A DNA stretch of 35,378 bases from an uncultured Eubacteriales bacterium (GTDB taxonomy: Bacteria > Bacillota > Clostridia > Christensenellales > CAG-138). The stretch covers positions 1 to 35,378 of the forward strand of contig ONNZ01000023.1 in NCBI GenBank assembly GCA_900319345.1. Direction: 5' to 3'. This document shows, one piece after another, positions 29,166-35,378 of this stretch (positions are counted from its first letter, which is position 1; every line of letters starts with the position of its first letter). Below the pieces are notes generated by a model that worked only from the letters and a program-made list of their open reading frames with translations, searched no databases and had not been told where the DNA came from. Position numbers and translations under genes: made by a program.

Positions 29166-30542
29166 TCATGGTTCCCTATCTTCCAAAGCTTCGATCACGT
29201 TCGTGGCTCGAAGCATCCGTTCCCGCAACAGATCAAAAGCTTTGTCTGCTGAAGTCCCCAGCAGGTAGCTGCCCAGGCACGCCCCGTGATACGGCTCCAC
29301 GCCCTGGCTCAAGAGGCCCGTGATGATCCCGGTCAGCACGTCCCCGCTGCCGCCCTTGCCCAGGCCGGCGTTCCCTTCCGCCACGATGCAGGTGCGCTTG
29401 CCGTCAGAGACCACCGTGGCGGCCCCTTTCAGCAGCACCGTGCACCCCCATATGCCCGCATAACGCCGGGCGAGGCTGACGGGATCGTCCAGCACTTCCT
29501 CCGCGGAGAGGCCCGTCAAACGACTCATCTCCCCCGGGTGGGGAGTCAGGACGACCCCTTCATGCAGCAGGGGATACAGCTCAGGGTGCCTGGAAAGGCA
29601 GTTCAGCCCGTCCGCATCCACCACGGCGGGCAATCCCGAGCGCAAGACCGCCTCCAATAGGGGCGATACGTCTCCCCGCCCGACGCCGCAGCCAAGGCCC
29701 ACAGCCTGCTTGCCCGCCAGGGCTTGGATAGCAACGGGGCAGCGTGCCCCGTCCCAATCCGTCCCCACGGGGATGCCGATGGCTTCCGGAAGGCGGACCA
29801 GCGCCGTCCTCACCACATCGGGACAGGCCACGAACAGGATGCCGCACCCCGCCGCAAGGCAGGCTCGAGCGCTCAACAGGGCGGCCCCCACGTATTGAGG
29901 AGAGCCCACGCACAGCAGCGCCTTGCCCGAGTCCCCCTTGTGGGCGGTCCGTTTCCGCGGCGGCAGAAGGCGCTTGGCGTCGGCCACCTCAAAGCGGTAC
30001 AGGTCGTCGACGGTCTCCGTCTCCCCGCCAACAGGCCGTATCCCGCCGCAATGATCGAGGCCGTCATGGAGGAAAAGGCCCGGCAGGTACCCCGCTGGCG
30101 ATACGGTGATCCTGGCTTGGACGGCCAGAGCATCAGCCCTGCCCGTATCCGGGTCCAGCCCCGCCGGAACGGCTGCGCTGAGCACGGGGCAGCCGGATAT
30201 GGCTATGGCTTCGATCCATGCCCTCCGCTTCGCCGGCAGCGTTCCGCTACCGGTCGGCTCGAACAAACAATCGCAGATCAGGGAGCCAGTCAGGTCCGGC
30301 AGCTCGTCCTTCACGATCTCGCACACGTCCGCCCGCTTCCCTGACGATCCGAGACGTTCGGCTGCCTGCTTAGCCAGCGGTCCAAAAGGCCCCGCGCACA
30401 GGAACAAAGTTCGATCGAGGCCGTGCTGCCCCATCATCTCCCCGGCGGCCTTAGCGAACGCAATAGCAGCCTGCCGGAGCTCGTCGTAGGAAAGGGACAG
30501 CAGGGCGCTCTCATATTCTCTTGCGGACAGTATCCGCCTCAA
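29166..30542 (-). CDS. nnr: Bifunctional NAD(P)H-hydrate repair enzyme Nnr with intact dehydratase and degenerate epimerase half
   Basis: This 458-aa protein repairs hydrated NAD(P)H. The C-terminal ADP-dependent dehydratase half (from about residue 210) is complete: TAHKGDSGKALLCVG, AVGLGCGVG, AVVDADGLNCL, VLTPHPGEMSRLTG, VLLKGAATVVSDG and the catalytic/ADP motif NAGLGKGGSGDVLTGII. The N-terminal half keeps the NnrE fold outline, but the NNGGDG loop reads CAGPFGPLA, VDAIFGTGL reads CDCLFEPTGSG and the catalytic VDxPSG reads AAVPAGL. Epimerase activity is therefore doubtful. The start is TTG at 30542, overlapping the recX stop (TTGA) with a strong GGAGGAAGAGG upstream; no ATG or GTG suits. 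Stop at 29166. Confidence 0.85.
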   Translation of the reverse strand: MRRILSAREYESALLSLSYDELRQAAIAFAKAAGEMMGQHGLDRTLFLCAGPFGPLAKQAAERLGSSGKRADVCEIVKDELPDLTGSLICDCLFEPTGSGTLPAKRRAWIEAIAISGCPVLSAAVPAGLDPDTGRADALAVQARITVSPAGYLPGLFLHDGLDHCGGIRPVGGETETVDDLYRFEVADAKRLLPPRKRTAHKGDSGKALLCVGSPQYVGAALLSARACLAAGCGILFVACPDVVRTALVRLPEAIGIPVGTDWDGARCPVAIQALAGKQAVGLGCGVGRGDVSPLLEAVLRSGLPAVVDADGLNCLSRHPELYPLLHEGVVLTPHPGEMSRLTGLSAEEVLDDPVSLARRYAGIWGCTVLLKGAATVVSDGKRTCIVAEGNAGLGKGGSGDVLTGIITGLLSQGVEPYHGACLGSYLLGTSADKAFDLLRERMLRATNVIEALEDREP

Positions 30543-31030
30543 TCCTCTTCCTCCGCCGCCTCCCGAATGGCGGCCAGGCTGGCCTCCGCAGAGAACCCGC
30601 GGCTCGTCAGACGGCGCAGCACCCTTTCCCGGCGGACCGGCTCCTCCAGAGCGCTCATCTGCCGCCAAAACTTCTTCGCCACCTCCAAGGCGTTGTCCGC
30701 CTCCGTCTCCTTCGGCAGCTCGTCCAGGACGGTCCGGACGGTCTCCTCCGGCAGCTTGTGGGCCCTCAAATCCAGATACAGCTTTTGCCGACTCACGGGC
30801 TTGGTCGCCAGGCGAGAACGGACGAACTCTCTTGCGTACGCCTCGTCGTCCAGCAGGTTCAGCTCCTTGAGCCTCGCCACCGTGGCCAGGATATCGCCTT
30901 CCCCATACTGCAGCTCGTCCAGCTTGTCCTCCACCTCCCGCACGGTGCGCATGCGAGCCGTAAGGAAGGACAGGGCTGCGTCCATGGGGCTCCTGTCGGC
31001 AGGTTTTGAAGGTGTGCTTTTCCGTTTCAT
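30539..31030 (-). CDS. recX: RecX-family regulatory protein
   Basis: This 163-aa all-helical protein of the RecX family modulates RecA filaments. It shows the tandem three-helix repeats: PMDAALSFLTARMRTVREVEDKLDELQYGEGDILATVARLKELNLLDDEAYAREFVRSRLATKPVS-type sequence, then KLYLDLRAHKLPEETVRTVLDEL and RRERVLRRLTSRGFSAEASLAAIREA, each with the 'L...Y....I...v..L.e..l.dD..yA..f' pattern. recA is not in the window. The ATG at 31030 lies 6 nt behind an extended -10 box with no ribosome binding site, so the first gene of this operon is predicted to be leaderless or nearly so. It is divergent from the VanW gene. Confidence 0.88.
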   Translation of the reverse strand: MKRKSTPSKPADRSPMDAALSFLTARMRTVREVEDKLDELQYGEGDILATVARLKELNLLDDEAYAREFVRSRLATKPVSRQKLYLDLRAHKLPEETVRTVLDELPKETEADNALEVAKKFWRQMSALEEPVRRERVLRRLTSRGFSAEASLAAIREAAEEED

Positions 31031-31036
31031 GGCAAT

Positions 31037-31070
31037 AGCATACCATATTCTGAGGCGATTGGATAGTCAA
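31037..31070 (-). promoter_or_regulatory. Promoter of the recX operon (leaderless or very short leader)
   Basis: On the minus strand, TTGACT (31070-31065) is 17 bases from TATGGT (31047-31042). An overlapping extended -10 TGG-TATGCT (31045-31037) lies 6 nt from the recX ATG. Either choice puts the transcript start 0-5 nt before the start codon. Confidence 0.6.
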
Positions 31071-31114
31071 ACGTCACAAATTTGTAACTTTGTTGTAAAG
31101 CATGGGTAAAAAGT

Positions 31115-31143
31115 ATGGCAATCCCTTGGAAAACCGATACAAT
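31115..31143 (+). promoter_or_regulatory. Promoter of the VanW-family gene
   Basis: ATGGCA (31115-31120) and TACAAT (31138-31143) are 17 bases apart. The leader to the ATG at 31169 contains AAAGGAGG. Confidence 0.6.
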
Positions 31144-31168
31144 GATAGCATGTCAAAAGGAGGGCTCT

Positions 31169-32851
31169 ATGAGCAAATTTAGCGGAAAACAGAAGTATTG
31201 GGTTCTCGGTGCCTGTGCCGGCGTATTGGTCTTGGCAGGCGGTCTTTGCGCCATCCTGCTGAACGGGAACGGTGCGCAGCTTGCCGAATCCATACCGAAC
31301 AGCGCCGTGGCGACGCCCTCCGCCGCCGCTTCTCTGCCTGAAGCCAATATCGTCGTAGGTACGCCGGAGGTGGACTTGGTCGCCGAACGACAGAAGCAGG
31401 AGATCGAAGCCATCGTCATTCGCAGCAGCATGCTGCCTGGCACCATCATCTACGGCGTGGACGTAAGCGGCATGTCCCGGGAACAGGCCCAGGCTGCCGT
31501 GCAGGAAAAGCTGGACCGGGAGCCGCTGGTCGTGAATCTGCTGATCTCCGACGGGACCACCGTATACCCCGCTTCGGGGGTAGACATCCAGGCCCCCGCC
31601 ACACCTCCTGTGGAGGAAGAGGACGACGACGCCGTGGATCCCGATATGAAGGCCGCCGAGATCGCCGAGGAACAGGAGGAAGAGGCCCAGCAGGAAGCTG
31701 TGGAAAGCACCCCCGTCGGTATCCGCCTGAAGATAGATGTGGAAGGGGCCGTGGACGCCGCCTTCTCCCTCATGCGGGACAAGACTGTTCCCTACGAGGT
31801 CTTTATGTCCCAGGTAAACCAGATCGCCGCGGGCCAGGAGGTGGGCCCCACCCCTGAATACGATCTGGATTCCGTGACCCAATTCGTGGAGTATCTGGCC
31901 GGTCTGTTGGACAAGCCTGCCGTGAATGCCACCATCGGCATGGACAACAATCAGATCGTGTATCTGGATGAGATCGACGGACAGGGCATCGATCGCGACG
32001 CGCTCATCGAAACCATCCTGAACGCCGATCCGTTCTCCGGGGATACGATCACCATCCCCATGCACAAGCTGGAGCCCACCGTCACCAAGGAGATGCTGCA
32101 GAGCAAATACGTCAAGCGGGGACAGGGCTACACCACCAGCTTCTCCGGCAGCACCAAGAACCGGAAATACAACATCCGCTTCGGCGCCGACAAGATCAAC
32201 GGCACCATCCTGAAGCCCGGCGAGATCTTCTCGGCCAACGAAACGCTGGGCAAGCGCACCCGCGCCAACGGCTGGAAGAACGCAGGGGCCTATGAAGCCG
32301 GCGAAGTTGTCGAACAGCCTGGCGGCGGCGTGTGCCAGCTTTCCTCCACCCTGTACAACGCCGTTTTGTATGCCGATCTGGAGATCGTAGAGCGGCGCAA
32401 TCACAGCATGCCCGTCCACTATGTGGACCGGGGCCGAGACGCCACCATCAACTCCGTGGGCAACATCATCGACTTCAAGTTCAAAAACAATACCTCCAGC
32501 GATATCATCATCATCGCCTATACCGAAGGGAACAATCTTCACATGGAGATCTACGGCGTCCCCTTTGAGACCGACGAATACGACGAGATCAAGATCAGGA
32601 CCAAGCAGGTGAGCAGCCAGTCCATCAAGACGGTCTATGAATATCTCGACAATATGCCCACATCCTATAAAAAGACCATCTCCAAGGGTAGCAAAGGCTA
32701 TACCGTCAAGACGTTCAAGGACTACTATCTCGGCGGCACATTGGTGAAGACGGAGGAACTGCAGCCCATCTCCAAATATACCATGTTCCCCAAGAAGGTC
32801 GAGGTGGGCACCATCGAGGAAAGCTCCTCCGACAGCGAAACGGAAGGCTGA
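31169..32851 (+). CDS. VanW-family cell-wall-associated protein
   Basis: This 560-aa membrane-anchored protein has one N-terminal helix (about residues 10-29, 'YWVLGACAGVLVLAGGLCAIL'). A peptidoglycan-binding-like repeat region follows (GTIIYGVDVSGMSREQAQAAVQEKL), interrupted by an acidic Glu/Asp-rich insert (VEEEDDDAVDPDMKAAEIAEEQEEE). The VanW domain has RKYNIRFGADKINGTILKPGEIFSANETLGKRT, GGGVCQLSSTLYNAVLYADLEIVERRNHSMPVHYV and RDATINSVG. The C terminus continues with a beta-rich tail and ends in Ser/Glu. VanW proteins are named from vancomycin-resistance clusters but have no known enzymatic role; no van genes are nearby. AAAGGAGG (31156-31163) is 5 nt from the ATG at 31169. It is a single-gene unit followed by a terminator. 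Confidence 0.9.
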   Translation: MSKFSGKQKYWVLGACAGVLVLAGGLCAILLNGNGAQLAESIPNSAVATPSAAASLPEANIVVGTPEVDLVAERQKQEIEAIVIRSSMLPGTIIYGVDVSGMSREQAQAAVQEKLDREPLVVNLLISDGTTVYPASGVDIQAPATPPVEEEDDDAVDPDMKAAEIAEEQEEEAQQEAVESTPVGIRLKIDVEGAVDAAFSLMRDKTVPYEVFMSQVNQIAAGQEVGPTPEYDLDSVTQFVEYLAGLLDKPAVNATIGMDNNQIVYLDEIDGQGIDRDALIETILNADPFSGDTITIPMHKLEPTVTKEMLQSKYVKRGQGYTTSFSGSTKNRKYNIRFGADKINGTILKPGEIFSANETLGKRTRANGWKNAGAYEAGEVVEQPGGGVCQLSSTLYNAVLYADLEIVERRNHSMPVHYVDRGRDATINSVGNIIDFKFKNNTSSDIIIIAYTEGNNLHMEIYGVPFETDEYDEIKIRTKQVSSQSIKTVYEYLDNMPTSYKKTISKGSKGYTVKTFKDYYLGGTLVKTEELQPISKYTMFPKKVEVGTIEESSSDSETEG

Positions 32852-32870
32852 CGCCATAGGCACGATCCTG

Positions 32871-32899
32871 CCCCTCTCCCCACCGGAGAGGGGTTTTTT
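32871..32899 (+). terminator. Intrinsic terminator after the VanW gene
   Basis: A perfect 9-bp stem, CCCCTCTCC (32871-32879) and GGAGAGGGG (32885-32893), has a 5-nt loop, followed by TTTTTT. Confidence 0.95.
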
Positions 32900-32963
32900 G
32901 CCAGCAAATCCTTCTCCATTGTGAAAAACCTGCAAAACCATGGCAAAAAGCCCCGGTTTTGAA

Positions 32964-32993
32964 TTGACATGACGGCCCGAAAAAGCGTATGCT
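32964..32993 (+). promoter_or_regulatory. Sigma-A promoter of the 112-aa protein/clpE operon
   Basis: A perfect TTGACA (32964-32969) and TATGCT (32988-32993) are 18 bases apart. The leader is about 55 nt. No CtsR operator (tandem GGTCAAA) is visible around it. Confidence 0.75.
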
Positions 32994-33055
32994 AAGCAAG
33001 TAGATTTATATCTCTCGCCTGGATCGGCAGTATGTATCGAAAGGAGGTCTGTGAA

Positions 33056-33394
33056 ATGGAGCTTGAACAGATGGACAACGCTCTGAAAGCCAGCTGGCAG
33101 AGTGTGGCGCAGAACATGAATATGGTCCGCCTGCTGCTGATCACCCGTCAGCCCAGCGAAAGCACGCAGGCCCTCCTCTCCCGCTCCGAAGCCATGATGA
33201 AGGAGCTCATGCAGGTGAAGGGCCTGACCACGGACACCTATGCCCTGGGGTATCTTCGTCCCGGGAACGACATGACGGTGTGCCGGGTGGAGGTGAAGCC
33301 GGAAGCCATGCCCGAGGTGCTCATGCGGCTCACCGCGTTGAACGGCGTATTGCTCTCCCTCATCGTCCATCAGCTGACGATCGAAGCAGATTAA
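33056..33394 (+). CDS. Conserved-looking 112-aa protein of unknown function upstream of clpE
   Basis: I do not recognise this 112-aa protein. It is soluble and predicted to be alpha/beta: an N-terminal helical part (MELEQMDNALKASWQSVAQNMNMVRLLLITRQ, about residues 1-32) and a helix LLSRSEAMMKELMQVKGL, then a strand-rich segment around MTVCRVEVKPEAMPEVLMRL and a hydrophobic C-terminal helix (LNGVLLSLIVHQLTI). Codon use matches the neighbouring genes. AAGGAGG (33041-33047) is 8 nt from the ATG. It lies 31 bases before the ClpE-like gene behind a strong promoter. By position it could be an adaptor or regulator for the Clp ATPase, as mcsA is in Bacillus ctsR-mcsA-mcsB-clpC; it has no zinc finger itself. 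Confidence 0.75.
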   Translation: MELEQMDNALKASWQSVAQNMNMVRLLLITRQPSESTQALLSRSEAMMKELMQVKGLTTDTYALGYLRPGNDMTVCRVEVKPEAMPEVLMRLTALNGVLLSLIVHQLTIEAD

Positions 33395-33425
33395 CGAATA
33401 GCCATCTTTTATCTGGAGGTGCCAA

Positions 33426-35378
33426 ATGGCGGCGCTTTGTGTGCGATGCAAAAAAAACCAAGCTGTCCTCTTCGTCTCCCGCATGGAAAACGGGGAGATG
33501 AAGAGCGAGGGCTATTGTCTCAAATGCGCGAAGGAGCTGGGCATGAAGCCCATCGACGACGTGCTCAACAACCTTGGTTTGCGGGAGGAAGACCTGGACG
33601 CCATCTGTGAGCAGGCCAACGAGCTGCTGGGCGGCGAGCTCATGAACGTGGACCAGGACAACAGCAATATCGGCGAGACCGGCACGGAGAACATCCTGCG
33701 CCGGCTCTATGGGAACCTGTTCCCCCACAGCTTGCAGCGGAGCGAGAACCAGTCCCAGGAGCAGACGCGGCCCAACGGTCCCAACCGGCAGCCCCGTCAG
33801 AACGGCAAGGAACCGGAAAAGAAGTTTCTGAACGCCTTTTGCATCGATCTTACGTCCAAGGCCAAGGCCGGTCAGCTGGACGGACTCATCGGCCGGGAGA
33901 CGGAGATGCAGCGTACTATGCAGATCCTGAACCGGCGTCTCAAGAACAACCCCTGCCTCATCGGCGAACCGGGCGTGGGCAAGACCGCCATCGTGGAGGG
34001 GCTGGCCCAGCGGATCGCCCGGGGGAACGCCCCCTACAAGCTCCTCAACAAGGAGATATGGCAGCTGGACATGACCGCTCTCGTGGCCGGGACCCAGTAC
34101 CGGGGCCAAATGGAGGGCCGCATGAAGGGCCTTTTGGACGAGATCAAGGGGCTGGGTAACATCATCCTGTTCATCGACGAGGTCCACTCCATCGTGGGCG
34201 CCGGCGATGCGGAGGGCGGTATGAACGCCGCCAACATCCTGAAGCCCGCCCTGAGCCGGGGCGACATCCAGGTCATCGGCGCCACCACCTTCACGGAGTA
34301 TAGAAAGCACATCGAGAAGGATTCCGCCCTGGAGCGCCGCTTCCAGCCCGTGACCGTGGAGGAGCCCTCCATCGAGGATTCCATCGCCATCGCCACCGGC
34401 GTCGCTCACTACTATGAGGCCTACCACTCCGTCATCATCCCCAAGGCCATGGCCCGGCAGGCCGTGCTCCTGTCCGAACGGTACATCACCGATCGGTATC
34501 TCCCCGACAAGGCCATCGACCTTTTGGACGAGGCGGCGGCGGACCTGAATTTGAACAGCCCTGTCTGCCGAGAGATGGAAAGTCTCAACGAACAGCTCAA
34601 CCGGCTCAAGGCGGAAGCGGCCCAGCTCCTGCTGGGAGATCTTTCCCCGGAGACGGAGGAGCGGCTCTCCGCCGTGAAGGAAAGCACGGACATGTTGGAG
34701 GCGAAGCGCAAGGCCCTGATCGACGGAGGGCTTCCGGAGCTCACCGTGGACAACCTGGCCCGGATCATCGAGCTCTGGACCAAGATCCCCGCGGGCAAGA
34801 TCAAGGAGCAGGAGTTCTCCCGGCTCATCCACCTGGCGGACCGGCTCAAGGCCCGCATCGTGGGCCAAGATCAGGCGGTGGACGCCGTCTGTTCCGCCAT
34901 CCGACGCCGCCGGGCAGGCATCTCCGACTCCCGCCGCCCCATCTCCTTCCTGTTCACCGGGCCCACGGGCGTGGGCAAGACGGAGCTGGTGAAGCAGCTC
35001 TCCCGGGAGCTGTTCGACGGGCCGGAGGCCCTGGTGCGGCTCGACATGAGCGAATTCATGGAGAAGCACGCCGTGTCCCGGATCATCGGGTCCCCTCCGG
35101 GGTACGTGGGCTATGACGAGGCCGGGCAGCTCACCGAGACCGTGCGCCGCCGTCCCTACTGCGTGATCCTCTTCGACGAGATCGAAAAGGCCCATCCGGA
35201 TGTGATGAACATCCTGCTGCAGATATTGGACGACGGTCACATCACCGACGCCCACGGCCGGAAGGTGAACTTCGCCAACGCCGTCCTCATCATGACCAGC
35301 AACGCCGGGTCCGACGAGAAGGGCGCCGGGTCCATGGGTTTCGACCGGTCCAGCAACGAGCAGGCCAAGGACAAGGCC
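33426..35378 (+). CDS. clpE: ClpE/ClpC-like AAA+ ATPase with N-terminal zinc finger (3' truncated by window)
   Basis: 651 codons are visible and the frame is open at the right edge. A four-cysteine zinc finger (C5, C8, C31, C34: CVRCKKN..., [10 protein letters not shown]) and a linker of about 100 residues replace the double Clp-N domain, as in ClpE. AAA+ module 1 has [11 protein letters not shown] (about 178-188), [14 protein letters not shown] and ALERRFQPV (arginine finger). A short M-domain/UVR-like coiled coil follows ([16 protein letters not shown]). AAA+ module 2 has [11 protein letters not shown] (about 510-520), [29 protein letters not shown] and [14 protein letters not shown]. It unfolds proteins for ClpP or acts as a disaggregase in stress responses. 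GGAGGT (33415-33420) is 5 nt from the ATG. It is the second gene after the 112-aa protein. Confidence 0.92.
   Translation, partial: MAALCVRCKKNQAVLFVSRMENGEMKSEGYCLKCAKELGMKPIDDVLNNLGLREEDLDAICEQANELLGGELMNVDQDNSNIGETGTENILRRLYGNLFPHSLQRSENQSQEQTRPNGPNRQPRQNGKEPEKKFLNAFCIDLTSKAKAGQLDGLIGRETEMQRTMQILNRRLKNNPCLIGEPGVGKTAIVEGLAQRIARGNAPYKLLNKEIWQLDMTALVAGTQYRGQMEGRMKGLLDEIKGLGNIILFIDEVHSIVGAGDAEGGMNAANILKPALSRGDIQVIGATTFTEYRKHIEKDSALERRFQPVTVEEPSIEDSIAIATGVAHYYEAYHSVIIPKAMARQAVLLSERYITDRYLPDKAIDLLDEAAADLNLNSPVCREMESLNEQLNRLKAEAAQLLLGDLSPETEERLSAVKESTDMLEAKRKALIDGGLPELTVDNLARIIELWTKIPAGKIKEQEFSRLIHLADRLKARIVGQDQAVDAVCSAIRRRRAGISDSRRPISFLFTGPTGVGKTELVKQLSRELFDGPEALVRLDMSEFMEKHAVSRIIGSPPGYVGYDEAGQLTETVRRRPYCVILFDEIEKAHPDVMNILLQILDDGHITDAHGRKVNFANAVLIMTSNAGSDEKGAGSMGFDRSSNEQAKDKA

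Noticed and set aside
32900-33050. CtsR operator upstream of the clpE operon
   Set aside because: No tandem GGTCAAA heptads on either strand around the promoter.
31067-33484. Very long minus-strand open frames opposite the VanW and clpE genes (805 and 631 codons)
   Set aside because: Opposite strands of genes with clear domain motifs and ribosome binding sites; they also cross a terminator and two promoters.

Overview
The window looks like a chromosomal segment of a strictly anaerobic, spore-forming, high-GC member of the Clostridia (Bacillota). The evidence is a fermentative [FeFe]-hydrogenase operon of the NAD-linked trimeric type, a forespore sigma factor SigG, meso-diaminopimelate dehydrogenase, strong AAGGAGG ribosome binding sites, a ClpE-like Zn-finger Clp ATPase, and strong G/C preference at third codon positions. 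Several exported proteins carry Pro/Thr-rich 'TPxPTP' linkers, a style I associate with Christensenellales/Oscillospirales-type gut Clostridia; this placement is inference. I see no tRNA, rRNA, CRISPR array, insertion sequence or prophage.

Region 1 (1-9060). The 3' end of rarA converges on a ten-gene minus-strand operon (8912 down to 752). Its order is hydC - DRTGG protein - RsbW-like ATPase - hydS - DRTGG protein - PHP phosphoesterase - GHKL ATPase - [2Fe-2S] ferredoxin-like protein - hydB - hydA. The catalytic HydABC trimer (NADH/ferredoxin-linked H2 metabolism) is interleaved with a probable sensory [FeFe] hydrogenase with an altered active site and with signalling-type domains. A strong sigma-A promoter, a palindrome just upstream of the -35 box and a structured leader precede hydC. 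This is the most interesting system in the window.

Region 2 (9061-14880). This holds an exported SH3b protein, ttcA, a phosphodiester glycosidase family protein, an rmuC gene broken by a frameshift, a metallophosphoesterase lipoprotein, and a roughly 350-base gap. The gap appears to encode a structured small RNA whose terminator loop carries an anti-Shine-Dalgarno C-rich sequence.

Region 3 (14880-20930). This holds a phosphopantetheinyl transferase, an aminotransferase/DAACS symporter operon, sigG, a second phosphodiester glycosidase family gene, a small membrane protein and a DUF445 protein.

Region 4 (20906-31030), mostly minus strand. An operon ddh - ThyX-like protein - FolD-like protein (catalytic lysine lost) - SDR is followed by a DUF218 protein, an add-rluA operon, a plus-strand zinc-ribbon membrane protein, and an operon recX - nnr (degenerate epimerase half) - ROK kinase - HD hydrolase.

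Region 5 (31115-35378). This holds a VanW-family protein, a 112-aa protein of unknown function and a ClpE-like ATPase that runs off the window end.

A recurrent regulatory theme is the extended -10 promoter (TGGTATnnT). At several genes it lies 6-8 nt from the start codon, which predicts leaderless or nearly leaderless mRNAs.
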